The position numbers were made by a program, and so were the translations under genes. From positions 1-42,470 of the forward strand of contig CAAFYT010000053.1 of NCBI GenBank assembly GCA_900767325.1: DNA of 42,470 nt. The letters run 5' to 3'. A model generated the notes under the pieces. That model was not told where the DNA came from, did no database searches, and saw only the letters and a program-made list of their open reading frames with translations. This DNA comes from Kiritimatiellia bacterium (lineage in GTDB: Bacteria > Verrucomicrobiota > Kiritimatiellia > RFP12 > UBA1067). Below, piece after piece: positions 26,246-34,747 of the stretch. Each line of letters opens with the position of its first letter. Position 1 is the first letter of the stretch.

Positions 26246-27363
26246 GTCGATTTCGGCTCATCCTCCTTTCGGCGGCGATTCTGCTGCCGGCCCTTGTGAT
26301 CACTTCGGTCGGTTTCGTGCTCGTATTCGACAACATCCCCGCTGCGGCGCGGCGTGAGCCGCGCCGGGTCACGCTCGAGTATCGCGCTTTGGCGGAGGAG
26401 CTTGATGCGTATCCTGAACGCGCGACTTCTGTCGGAGCGCGCCAGAAGGGCTGGCGGCAGGTGGGGCGGATCAACGGTCGGGCGTGGGGATATGTCGTTG
26501 CGCCGGATGGGCAGTCCGATCGGGCGCTGGTGTGGCTTCAGATCGACGAGGGGGAATGGCGGACGATGGAAGTCGAGCGAATCGAGGCGTTTCCTTTCGA
26601 GACGGTGTTTTATCTGGGCGGGCTGATCGTCGCAGTGGTGCTCTTCTGGCTCTCGCTCGTGGCGGTGGAGTGTTTCCTGCGCTTCACGCGCGAGCATGCC
26701 GACTTCCTCGCCGCCGTTGCGCACGATCTCACGACTCCGCTTGTCGCCATGAAGATGATGATTGGCGTCGATGATGATTCTGCGCGACGGCTGAACGCCC
26801 GACTTCTGCTGATCGTCGAGAATCTCCTGGGATTTTTGCGTCTGGGCGGCAAGGCCGCGTTGCCGAAGCGCGAGCGCCTTGAGTTGGTTGCGCTCGCCCG
26901 CGAGGCCGCAAGACTCTTCGAGACCGAGTTCCGCGAGGAGGCGAGCGGCGAGGTCGGCTTCGATTCGTCCGCGCTGAAGGAGGGCGAACTTTTCGCCTGC
27001 GGTGACGAGGTTCGCGTGTTGCAGATCCTGTGGAATCTGCTCGGCAACGACCTCAAGTACGCGGCGCCCTACGGGAGGGTGTTCTTCCGTTTCTGCGTGA
27101 AGGGCAAGCGGGCCGTGGTGGAGCTTGCGGACGAAGGGCGGGGCATGACTTGGACGATGCGCCGCCGCGCCTTCGATCGCTATTATCGGGCGCGGACCGT
27201 GATGGAAAGCGGCAAGGGTGGCTTCGGAATCGGGCTGTGCAAGGCGCGCGAGGATGCTCGTGCGATGGGGGGCGAACTGACGGTGCGGCGCAATCGCCCG
27301 CAGGGAGTCATATTCAGATTGACATTGCCCGTTTGGAGCGAGTATAATACGAGGAAATCATGA
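26242..27363 (+). CDS. Membrane sensor histidine kinase
   Basis: 373 residues; ATGA overlap with the exonuclease. A first membrane helix (8-30), about 90 residues outside, a second helix near 123-146, then the H-box FLAAVAHDLTTPL with phospho-acceptor His161. The helix that follows is short compared with a standard HisKA. The catalytic domain has the N box NLLGNDLKYA, G1 DEGRGM and G2 GGFGIGL, all needed for ATP binding. No response regulator is in the window. The 3' end contains the promoter of the tolC-like gene. Confidence 0.88.
   Translation: MSRFRLILLSAAILLPALVITSVGFVLVFDNIPAAARREPRRVTLEYRALAEELDAYPERATSVGARQKGWRQVGRINGRAWGYVVAPDGQSDRALVWLQIDEGEWRTMEVERIEAFPFETVFYLGGLIVAVVLFWLSLVAVECFLRFTREHADFLAAVAHDLTTPLVAMKMMIGVDDDSARRLNARLLLIVENLLGFLRLGGKAALPKRERLELVALAREAARLFETEFREEASGEVGFDSSALKEGELFACGDEVRVLQILWNLLGNDLKYAAPYGRVFFRFCVKGKRAVVELADEGRGMTWTMRRRAFDRYYRARTVMESGKGGFGIGLCKAREDARAMGGELTVRRNRPQGVIFRLTLPVWSEYNTRKS
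27319..27348 (+). promoter_or_regulatory. Near-consensus promoter inside the kinase gene, for the exporter genes
   Basis: TTGACA (27319-27324), 18-bp spacer, TATAAT (27343-27348). Both hexamers are perfect sigma70 consensus. The start would be about 27355, leaving about 5 nt before ATG 27360. Part of the GAGGA motif would be lost, so translation would rest on upstream coupling for the long transcript and near-leaderless initiation for the short one. Confidence 0.7.
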
Positions 27364-28799
27364 GATTTTGTACTGCTTTCGTTGTGACCTGCTCCTTGGC
27401 GGTGTTTTTCGCCGGTTGTGAGACGATTCGCTCGGCGCGTGCGCGGCAGAGGGAGCTCGCTCCGCTTGGCGCAGACGACGGCTCGTCGGCGACGAACGGG
27501 ATCGTGAAGCTTTCGCTCGCCGGTTGCTCGCTCGAACAGCTTGTCGAGTTCGCCTACACGAATCGTCCTTCTGTCGTGACGGCGGCGCTGGCCGTGAAGG
27601 ATGCCCGTCTCGTGCTCCGCGAGATCGCCTCTGATGCGCCGATCGTCAGCTCGACGCCCTGGACGGCGCCGCATCTCTCGCTCTCCGGTGCGTATTCGGC
27701 CGTTTCGGAGACTGCGGAGAACGACCACGGGCTGCGTTTGGCGACGGAGGGCAGTGCATCGGCGAACCTGTCGCTCCAACTGCTTGTGTATGATTTCGGG
27801 CGCAATCGGGCGCAGGCCGAGGCGCAGGCGGAACGGGTCGTGGCAGCGGAGCAGAGTTTTCTGTCGGCGGGGTATGCGGTTTTCGAGGAGGTCGCCTCGG
27901 CCTACTTCCTTCTGATGGAGCAGGATGCGCTCCTGGAGGTCGCGCAGAGCAATGTGGTCGAATACGCGCTCCATCTGCAACAGGCGGAGAGGCAGTTCAG
28001 TTTCGGCGAGAAGCAACGGCTTGATGTCACGCGCGCCCGGCTCGATCTCTCGAAGTCGATGGAGGCGGTGATCGCGGCGTCGAATCGAGTGGCTACGGCC
28101 GGGTCCGCGCTGATGAAGGCGCTCGGGGTGGATGTCCGCCAAGGCGATCGTGACGAAGTCTACCCGGATCGCAATCTTCCTCTTTCGACGGTGGTGCGCG
28201 GCTTCGCCACGACCGATTTCGACGTCGACTCCGCCTTTCGGAAGGCCCTCGAATCCTCGCCGTCCGTGGCGGTTGCGCGTGCCCGGTTGCGCGCGGCGAG
28301 CCGCTCGGTCGATTACGCGATTGCCGATCTCATGCCCTCGGTCTCCGCCGAAGTGGGCCTCGGCTGGGCCGATCCGATCTGGACGTGGCATTGGGGCGTG
28401 AGCGCCGTGCAGTCTCTCTTCCAGGGCTTTCGCAAGACGACGGCGGTCGACCGGGCCGTGGTGGCGCTGGAGAGCGCGGCGGAAGAGGCGCAGGAGGTCG
28501 AGCAGCAGCTCTCGCTCGATGTCGAGACCGCCGTGACGCTGCGGGACAATGCGTTCAGGCAGCTGGAGACGGCGAACATCTCGGTTCTGCGGGCGAAGGA
28601 GAACCTTGAGATCGTCCGCGAGCGCTTTCGAGACGGCGAGGCGAGCCGCGTCGACTATACCGATGCGGCATCGGACTACGCGACGGAACTGGGCGCTCGG
28701 GTGTCGGCGTTCTACGCGGGGCAGATCGCCGAGGCGCGGCTTTTCGCCCTTCTGGGGCTGAGGCCGGTGTATTGTGAAGAGATCATCGAGGAGAACTGA
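27360..28799 (+). CDS. TolC-family outer-membrane efflux lipoprotein
   Basis: 479 residues; ATGA overlap with the kinase. Lipoprotein signal with lipobox FFAGC (cysteine near 20). The long alpha-helical repeats of OEP proteins follow: LEQLVEFAYTNRPSVVTA, RAQAEAQAERVVAAEQSF, then the second repeat FRKALESSPSVAVARARLRAASRSVDYA and LQGFRKTTAVDRAVVAL-like helices. The DFGRNRAQ and SLFQGFRK turns are typical. It forms the exit duct of tripartite export. The next two genes encode membrane-fusion and ATPase components, so the three probably act together. Confidence 0.93.
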   Translation: MRFCTAFVVTCSLAVFFAGCETIRSARARQRELAPLGADDGSSATNGIVKLSLAGCSLEQLVEFAYTNRPSVVTAALAVKDARLVLREIASDAPIVSSTPWTAPHLSLSGAYSAVSETAENDHGLRLATEGSASANLSLQLLVYDFGRNRAQAEAQAERVVAAEQSFLSAGYAVFEEVASAYFLLMEQDALLEVAQSNVVEYALHLQQAERQFSFGEKQRLDVTRARLDLSKSMEAVIAASNRVATAGSALMKALGVDVRQGDRDEVYPDRNLPLSTVVRGFATTDFDVDSAFRKALESSPSVAVARARLRAASRSVDYAIADLMPSVSAEVGLGWADPIWTWHWGVSAVQSLFQGFRKTTAVDRAVVALESAAEEAQEVEQQLSLDVETAVTLRDNAFRQLETANISVLRAKENLEIVRERFRDGEASRVDYTDAASDYATELGARVSAFYAGQIAEARLFALLGLRPVYCEEIIEEN

Positions 28800-28801
28800 C
28801 C

Positions 28802-29983
28802 ATGAGAAGGCGTTTTTCGTTTCTTCTGTCGACGGTGTTGGCGCTCGCGCTGGCGGGCTGCTCCGATGGGAGAAAGGGCGGCAGGAGCGAAAAGTACCGC
28901 TTTGCCACGGTGCGACGCGCGGATGTGGTGACGACCGTCGAGGCCACGGGCACGGTGACGCCGCGCAACACGACGAATGGCATTCCGGTCGGCGCGCAGG
29001 TGAACGGCAAGGTGATCAAACTCTTCGTGGACTACAATTCGACCGTCACGAACGGGCAGATCGTTGCGTTGATCGATCCGCTCGTCTACGAGTCGGGCTA
29101 CAAGAGCGCGTTGGCGCAGCTCCACTCCAACCAGGCGCGCCTCGCCTTCGCCGAGAAGACCTTGGTTCGCAAGCAGAACCTCTTTGAGCACGAGATGTGC
29201 AGCGAGGCGGATCTCGACCAGGCGTTGGAGGCGCGTGATACCTACCGGGCCGCGGTCGAGCAGAGCGAGGCGCAGGTGGACGAGGCGAAGGCCGACCTCG
29301 ACTACTGCGTGATCCGCTCGCCTGTCGACGGCGTGGTGATCTCGCGGATGGTGGATGAAGGCGAGACGGTCGTCTCGTCCTACAACGCCGTGCCGATCCT
29401 GACCATCGCCGAAGACCTCCGCACCGTCTGGGTTTCGGCGACGGTCCCCGAGGCCGATGTGGGCTCCATTCGCATCGGGCAGAGCGTCGTCTTCACGGCG
29501 GATGCCTATCGCACGCGCTTTTATGGTACGGTCAAGCAGATCCGCAAGAGCGCGACGACGACCAGCAACGTCGTCACCTATCCGGTGATCATCGAGGCGG
29601 AGAATCCCGGCGAGAAGCTTTTCCCGGGGATGACGGCGACGTTGTCGATTGAGATCGGCCGGGCGGATGGAGCAGTGGTCGTGCCAGGCGCCGCGTTTCG
29701 GTTTCGTCCCAAGCCGGAGGATCGTGCGGAGGATGACGAGACGAAGGGTCCGCGCGTGTGGGTGGAGGATGGGGACGGCAAGCTCAGGTCCATTGCCGTG
29801 ACCGAAGGCCTCTCCGATTCGTCGGTGACGGCGCTTGTCGGGGCGGACGATCTCGAAGGGCAGCGCATCGTGATCGGCTACGCAACGGTCGCGGGCGCTG
29901 CGGCGGAGACGACCAATCCCTTCAAGCCGAAGTTCCCGCAACGCAACAAGAACAAGGGTACGGCGCCGGCGGCGAAGGAGTGA
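28802..29983 (+). CDS. MacA-like periplasmic membrane-fusion lipoprotein
   Basis: 393 residues. Lipoprotein signal LALALAGCSDG. The barrel/lipoyl halves (ATGTVTPRNT, GAQVNGKVIKLFVDYNSTV; DYCVIRSPVDGVVISRMVDEGE) flank a coiled hairpin of about 60 residues. Beta-barrel and membrane-proximal domains follow (VSATVPEADVGSIRIGQ, FPGMTATLSIEIG). Most similar by eye to MacA-type adaptors of ABC exporters rather than RND adaptors. The C-terminal tail is lysine- and proline-rich. It lies 2 bp after the TolC-like gene and is followed by an ATPase gene. Confidence 0.9.
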   Translation: MRRRFSFLLSTVLALALAGCSDGRKGGRSEKYRFATVRRADVVTTVEATGTVTPRNTTNGIPVGAQVNGKVIKLFVDYNSTVTNGQIVALIDPLVYESGYKSALAQLHSNQARLAFAEKTLVRKQNLFEHEMCSEADLDQALEARDTYRAAVEQSEAQVDEAKADLDYCVIRSPVDGVVISRMVDEGETVVSSYNAVPILTIAEDLRTVWVSATVPEADVGSIRIGQSVVFTADAYRTRFYGTVKQIRKSATTTSNVVTYPVIIEAENPGEKLFPGMTATLSIEIGRADGAVVVPGAAFRFRPKPEDRAEDDETKGPRVWVEDGDGKLRSIAVTEGLSDSSVTALVGADDLEGQRIVIGYATVAGAAAETTNPFKPKFPQRNKNKGTAPAAKE

Positions 29984-29984
29984 G

Positions 29985-30671
29985 ATGGCGCATCTCGTCG
30001 AGATTCACGAGCTTCGGAAGACTTATGCACGGGGCGAAGAGCCCGTTCATGCGCTGGACGGCGTCTCGCTTGACATCGACACGGGCGAATTCGTGGCGAT
30101 TATGGGCGCCTCGGGCTCGGGGAAGTCGACCCTCCTCAACATCCTCGGCTGCCTTGATACGCCCACGAGCGGCAGCTATCTGCTGGATGGCCTCGAAGTC
30201 GCCCGACGCTCTCGTGCGGAATTGGCGGTGATCCGCAGCCTCAAGCTCGGCTTCGTGTTCCAGAACTTCAATCTGCTGCCGCGCGTGAGCGCCGTCGAGC
30301 AGGTGGAGCTGCCCGATCTCTACTGCGGGCGTCTCTCGCGCGTCGCGCGTCGTGCGCGCGCCATCGAGCTCTTGCAGCGCGTCGGCCTCGGTGGACGCGG
30401 CACGCATACGCCCGCGCAGCTCTCGGGAGGTCAGCAGCAGCGTGTCGCGATCGCCCGCGCCCTGATGAACAAGCCGCCCGTCCTCTTTGCGGACGAACCG
30501 ACGGGCAATCTCGACACCAAGAGCTCGATCGAGATCATGGAGCTTTTCACGGAGCTCTCGGCCGAGGGCATCACGATCGTCATGGTTACGCACGAGGATG
30601 ACATTGCCGCCTATGCCAAGAGGCATCTGCTCATGAAGGATGGCAAGCTGGTCAAGGATGACGCAAGATGA
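29985..30671 (+). CDS. LolD/MacB-type ABC transporter ATPase
   Basis: 228 residues. Walker A GASGSGKST (about 42-50), Q-loop FVFQNFNLLPR, signature LSGGQQQRVAIARAL, Walker B VLFADEPTGNLD, and H-loop VMVTHEDD. This is the ATPase class that works with FtsX-like permeases (MacB, LolCE). The permease normally follows as the next gene or as a fused domain. Here the next gene encodes an unrelated phosphatase, starting with an ATGA overlap. The permease must therefore be elsewhere or absent. Confidence 0.94.
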   Translation: MAHLVEIHELRKTYARGEEPVHALDGVSLDIDTGEFVAIMGASGSGKSTLLNILGCLDTPTSGSYLLDGLEVARRSRAELAVIRSLKLGFVFQNFNLLPRVSAVEQVELPDLYCGRLSRVARRARAIELLQRVGLGGRGTHTPAQLSGGQQQRVAIARALMNKPPVLFADEPTGNLDTKSSIEIMELFTELSAEGITIVMVTHEDDIAAYAKRHLLMKDGKLVKDDAR

Positions 30672-32878
30672 TTGGATTCGTTCTCTACTTCGCACTGGTC
30701 GCGGGCGCGGCCGTTCTGTGTGATCGCGTGAAGGGCCTTCGGGCGAATTCGCTCGCGGTGGGGCTCGTCTTCGGCGTGCTGGGCATCGTCTCGCACTTGT
30801 TGCCGTTGGCCTGTCCCGGCTGGACATGCGTGATCCGCGATGCGCCGTTGATTGCCGCGGCGTTCTACTTCGGTCCCGTGGCGGGGGTCGTCGCCGGGCT
30901 TTCCGCGATGGGGCTCGCCTACCTCTTTCCGGCGATCGCGACGCTGCCGACGCTGCTGTGCCCGATCTCGACTCTCATCACCGCGCTCTATGCCGCGGCG
31001 CTCGCGCGATGGGTTTTCGAGGCGCAACGTCCCGCGCCGGTGCCCGCGATGATCGCCGCCGCATTCGGCGAGGTGATCCATCTGGCGTTCGATTCCTTCT
31101 CTGGCGGCGATGCGCTGGCGATGATCGTCGAGATCGTCCACCTCGACTTCCTCCCTGAGATCATCTGCTACGCGGCGGCGGTTCTGGTCGTGGCGGCGGC
31201 GTGTCGCTCGCTCGGCTCCGTGCGCGAGAATTTCGCCTCGAGCCTGACGATCGCGATGGTCGTCTTCGCAATCGGCTTCCTGGGGTTCGCCTCGGTGCAG
31301 ATGATGACGGCGTCGCGCCAGACCGATTCGGCGGTGCGCGAGGCGAAGGAGCGCATGGACCACGACGTGGATGACCAGCTCGGTTTCGTGCTCCATTGCA
31401 ACGCGATCTCGCTCGTGAACTACATCCGCAGCATCCAGCCGCGCACGATCGACCAGATGCGCGACCTCTCGGCCATCTACGATGTGGACGAGATCTGGTT
31501 CGTCGATCGCAATGGCATGGGCGTCGCCTCGACCGATCCCCTGATGGAGAAGTATCCCGCCGTCTTCCGCCAAAGCGAGGAGCTGCACGAGTTCCTCACG
31601 TTGACCAATGGCGTCAGGAAGTTCGTCAAGCAGCGTTTCCGCCGCAGCAAGACCGACACCTCGATCGTCTCGAAGTACATCGGCGTGCCGTTTCCGGACG
31701 GCAGCGGACTCGTCCAGGTCGGCTACTACTGGAGTCGCTTTGAGCGCAACTTCGAGAAGTTCTTCTTCCCGATGATGGTCGATATGGCGATCGGCGAGAG
31801 CGGCTATTACCTTGTGACGAACGAAAAAGACCGCCGGATCGCAAACGACGCGCATGGGTATCGCGGCATCGTCGGACGGTCTTTGGAGGAGGTCGGGATG
31901 CGCGCCGAGGACGAGACGGAGGATGGCGCGATCTTCACGTCGCGTCCCTTCGGTCGGCTCAGCCGCTGTCTGCGGCTTCGCATCGGCGAGTGGTGCGTCT
32001 ACGCCGTGGTGCCGTTCGCCGAGGCCTACGGTCCGGCGATGCAGATGGTGTTCTTCGGCTGCGCGCTCCTGCTCGTCGTCTGCCTCATCTTCCGTCTGGT
32101 GATGCTGCGCTTCAAGCTGGCGCGGCAGAAGATCGACGATCTCCGTGCGCGCGAGGAGGAGCGGCGCGAGAAGGATCTGGCGCTTGCGAAGACGATTCAG
32201 CACTCGGCTCTGCCGGCGGACTTCCCCGACGAGTCCGATTTCAGGCTGTTCGCACTGATGGATGCGGCGAAGGTCGTCGGCGGCGACTTCTACGACTTCT
32301 TCTTCCTGCCGTCGGGCGAGCTCTGCTTCCTGGTGGCGGATGTCTCCGGCAAGGGCGTTCCCGGCGCGATGTTCATGATGCGGGCGAAGATGATTCTCCG
32401 CGGCTGCATCTGCGGCGAAGACGATCTCGCCGTCGCTGTCGCAAACGCCAACGCCCAGCTGTGCGAGGGCAACGAGGCGGAGATGTTCGTGACCGTCTGG
32501 GCGGGCGTCTACTCGCGGAATACGGGCGACATCCGCTACGTGAACGCGGGGCACAATCCGCCGCTTGTCAAGCGCGCGGATGGCGAGGTCGAGTGGGTGC
32601 GTACGCGGCCCTGCATGCCTCTGGCGGCGATGGACGGTATGCGCTACCGCGTGGAGCGCATGCGCCTGGAGTCGGGCGATTCGATGCTCCTCTATACCGA
32701 TGGCGTGACGGAGGCGATCAACGCCGAGGGCGGCTTCTACGGCGAGGCGCGGCTGGAGGCGACGCTTCGCAAGGCGGGGTCGGCGTTCGTGCTGGAGGCG
32801 CGGCGCGACGTGGATCTCTTCGCCGGCGGCATCGAACAGGCCGATGACATCACCCTCATGGCGCTCGACCGCAAATGA
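30668..32878 (+). CDS. 5TM-LYT-type membrane sensor fused to SpoIIE-type PP2C phosphatase
   Basis: 736 residues. The first about 185 residues hold five to six membrane helices matching the 5TM receptor module (VIRDAPLIAAAFYFGPVAGVVAGL). A helix at about 193-212 is followed by an extracytoplasmic region of about 240 residues resembling a Cache-type sensor (VDEIWFVDRNGMGVASTD, IGESGYYLVTNEKD), then a helix near 455-478. A linker helix leads to the phosphatase: DAAKVVGGDFYDFF, VADVSGKGVPGAMFMM, VNAGHNPPLV, LYTDGVTEA, ADDITLMAL. The metal-binding aspartates are present. RsbU/SpoIIE-like enzymes dephosphorylate anti-sigma antagonists. No such antagonist or kinase is adjacent. Confidence 0.92.
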   Translation: MIGFVLYFALVAGAAVLCDRVKGLRANSLAVGLVFGVLGIVSHLLPLACPGWTCVIRDAPLIAAAFYFGPVAGVVAGLSAMGLAYLFPAIATLPTLLCPISTLITALYAAALARWVFEAQRPAPVPAMIAAAFGEVIHLAFDSFSGGDALAMIVEIVHLDFLPEIICYAAAVLVVAAACRSLGSVRENFASSLTIAMVVFAIGFLGFASVQMMTASRQTDSAVREAKERMDHDVDDQLGFVLHCNAISLVNYIRSIQPRTIDQMRDLSAIYDVDEIWFVDRNGMGVASTDPLMEKYPAVFRQSEELHEFLTLTNGVRKFVKQRFRRSKTDTSIVSKYIGVPFPDGSGLVQVGYYWSRFERNFEKFFFPMMVDMAIGESGYYLVTNEKDRRIANDAHGYRGIVGRSLEEVGMRAEDETEDGAIFTSRPFGRLSRCLRLRIGEWCVYAVVPFAEAYGPAMQMVFFGCALLLVVCLIFRLVMLRFKLARQKIDDLRAREEERREKDLALAKTIQHSALPADFPDESDFRLFALMDAAKVVGGDFYDFFFLPSGELCFLVADVSGKGVPGAMFMMRAKMILRGCICGEDDLAVAVANANAQLCEGNEAEMFVTVWAGVYSRNTGDIRYVNAGHNPPLVKRADGEVEWVRTRPCMPLAAMDGMRYRVERMRLESGDSMLLYTDGVTEAINAEGGFYGEARLEATLRKAGSAFVLEARRDVDLFAGGIEQADDITLMALDRK

Positions 32879-32888
32879 AGAGGGGAAC

Positions 32889-32964
<76 letters not shown>

Positions 32965-32979
32965 GAAAGGAATGAGCGC

Positions 32980-33009
32980 AGTATACCAAATTTCATCGCG
33001 CGCTGTCAA
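32980..33009 (-). promoter_or_regulatory. Promoter of tRNA-Ala
   Basis: On the minus strand: TTGACA (33009-33004), an 18-bp spacer, then TATACT (32985-32980) with TTTGG before it. It is 15 bp upstream of the mature tRNA 5' end, giving a start about 8-9 nt before the tRNA. Its position next to the start of the glycosyltransferase gene means the two face away from each other. Confidence 0.8.
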
Positions 33010-33035
33010 CTCCACGGTGCGCGCGGGAGGTGCGG

Positions 33036-34154
33036 GTGACCGTCTGGATACAGAATCCGTTTGACAACCTGCCGTGCGAGGGCTATCGCAAGCAGAGGTT
33101 CTATCTGATGGCCGAGGCCTTCGCCGCCGCAGGGCATCGCGTGGTTCTGTGGACGAGCGACTTCTCCCACGCGAACAAGGCGAAGCGCGTCCTTTCGTCT
33201 CTGCCGACGGCGTTCGGGCTGCGCCTTGTGCCGACGCCGCCGTACAATCGCAACGTCTCACTTGCCCGCGTGCGCAGCCATCGTGCCTTCGCCCGCGCCT
33301 GGAAGCGCCTCGCCCGCGAAGAGGCGGAGAAGCCCGCGCTCATCGTCGCCTCGATGCCTACGCTCTCGGGCGCCGCGGCCGCGCTCGATCTCGGGCGCGA
33401 ATTCGGCGCCAGGGTGGTGGTGGACGTCATGGACGCCTGGCCGGAGACGTTCGCGCGGCTTTTCCCGAAGGCGCTCTCGCCCCTCGCCTCCCTCGTTTTC
33501 GCGCCGCTCGCGCGGCAGGCGCGGCGCATCTACCGCGAGGCCGATCTCGTCACGGGCGTCTGCGCGCGCTATCGTGAGCTCTCGGGACGGGGCGACTACC
33601 ATCTGGCGTACCACGGCATCGAGCTGGAGGGACCTGCGCCGCTCTGCGAGGATCGTCCGGACGGCTCGCCGATACGGCTCGTCTACGCCGGCAACGTCGG
33701 GCGCACGTACGACATCGAGACGATTCTGCGGGCGGTGGAGGAGAATCCCGATTTTTCGCTCGTCATCGCCGGTCGGTGGACGAAGCCCGTGCCGAAGCGG
33801 GTCGCGGTGAAGGGCTATCTGAATGCCGCGGCGCTGGAGCGGCTTCTCGCCGCGTGCGACGTGGGGATCGTTCCCATGCGGCCGAACAGCTGGGTGGGTG
33901 TTCCCTACAAGCTCTGCGACTACGCGAAGGCAGGCTTGCGCGTGGTGAGTTCTCTCGGGGGCGAGTCGCTCGACCTGCTGGAGCGGCACGGCTGCGGCTG
34001 TGCGTACGAGCCGGGCGATGCGCGCTCCCTCGCCGCGGCGATCCGCGCGGCGTTCGCCTTGCCGCGCGAGAATGCGCGGCGGCTCTGCGCCGCCGAATTC
34101 GACGCCCGGGCGATCTACGCCGACTACGTCCGGTTTTGCCTGGGGGGCTGTTGA
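33036..34154 (+). CDS. Glycosyltransferase, GT4-like
   Basis: 372 residues from GTG 33036, with GGGAGG five bases upstream; GTG 33030 is an alternative two codons longer. The N-terminal domain binds the acceptor (WIQNPFDNLPCEGYRKQRF, AAGHRVVLWTSDF). The C-terminal Rossmann domain has LVYAGNVGRTYDIETILRA, LVIAGRW, and VGIVPMRPNSWVGVPYKLCDYAKAGLRVV. The E-x7-E element is not obvious. Substrate is unknown, possibly cell-surface polysaccharide. It begins a new group after the tRNA; no clear promoter is seen for it. Confidence 0.85.
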   Translation: MTVWIQNPFDNLPCEGYRKQRFYLMAEAFAAAGHRVVLWTSDFSHANKAKRVLSSLPTAFGLRLVPTPPYNRNVSLARVRSHRAFARAWKRLAREEAEKPALIVASMPTLSGAAAALDLGREFGARVVVDVMDAWPETFARLFPKALSPLASLVFAPLARQARRIYREADLVTGVCARYRELSGRGDYHLAYHGIELEGPAPLCEDRPDGSPIRLVYAGNVGRTYDIETILRAVEENPDFSLVIAGRWTKPVPKRVAVKGYLNAAALERLLAACDVGIVPMRPNSWVGVPYKLCDYAKAGLRVVSSLGGESLDLLERHGCGCAYEPGDARSLAAAIRAAFALPRENARRLCAAEFDARAIYADYVRFCLGGC

Positions 34155-34178
34155 ATTCTCGCGTAGGTATGGTATAAT
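34151..34178 (+). promoter_or_regulatory. Promoter of TerB-like gene
   Basis: TTGAAT (34151-34156), 16-bp spacer, TATAAT (34173-34178) in the context TATGGTATAAT. It starts within the last codons of the glycosyltransferase gene. The leader of about 20 nt contains AAGGAGGG ahead of ATG 34205, a good ribosome site. This is the one promoter with a spacer other than 18 bp. Confidence 0.72.
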
Positions 34179-34204
34179 ATCCGTCAAAGGTCAAGGAGGG
34201 TACG

Positions 34205-34747
34205 ATGGAACCGATTACTTTTGTCGTGTTGGCGATTGGCGTGGCGATTTTCTTCGCCTGGGAGGCGATCGTCGCCAGGCAGCGCGCGAATGCGGAGGAG
34301 AAGGTGCTGCGCGGGTACTTTCTGCTCGGGCTTTCGGGGCTGATGGCGAAGATCGCGATCGCCGATGGTCGCGTCACGGGCGACGAGGCCGAGCTGGCGA
34401 ACAGGTTCTTCGAGTCGATGGATCTCACGCAGGCCGAGCGGGCGATCTGCATCGGCAACTTCATCACGGCGCGGCGCGAGGGGCTTGAGGTGCGCGATCA
34501 CGCGAAGCGCTTCCTTGCCTACGCGAATGCCGAGGCGTGCCTCTTCCTCTACGACATGCTCTGGCGCATCTCGGCGGCGGATGGGGTCGTCGATCCGAAG
34601 GAAGACGAGCTCCTGAAGCAGATCGCGGTCTACCTCGGCCTGCCCGAGAACTCCTATGCCGACTTCAAGCAGGGCAAGCGCCCCTCCTACGACCGCGAAC
34701 GGCTGCGTCGCGCGGGAATACCGGCGTCGGTGATTGCGCTTGCCTGA
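34205..34747 (+). CDS. Membrane-anchored TerB-like protein
   Basis: 180 residues with an N-terminal helix (ITFVVLAIGVAIFFAWEAIV) and a helical domain of about 115 residues like TerB and the first part of DjlA: LSGLMAKIAIADGRVTGDEAELANRFF, then LYDMLWRISAADGVVDPKEDELLKQIAVYLGL. Acidic residues in the two related helices would bind metal. No J domain is present. In known families TerB modules sense envelope stress or metal. Function here is undetermined. The final codons overlap the next gene. Confidence 0.8.
   Translation: MEPITFVVLAIGVAIFFAWEAIVARQRANAEEKVLRGYFLLGLSGLMAKIAIADGRVTGDEAELANRFFESMDLTQAERAICIGNFITARREGLEVRDHAKRFLAYANAEACLFLYDMLWRISAADGVVDPKEDELLKQIAVYLGLPENSYADFKQGKRPSYDRERLRRAGIPASVIALA

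Noticed and set aside
30611..32554. 647-residue minus-strand open frame
   Set aside because: Shadow of the SpoIIE phosphatase gene; composition is H/R/E-rich and lacks structure.
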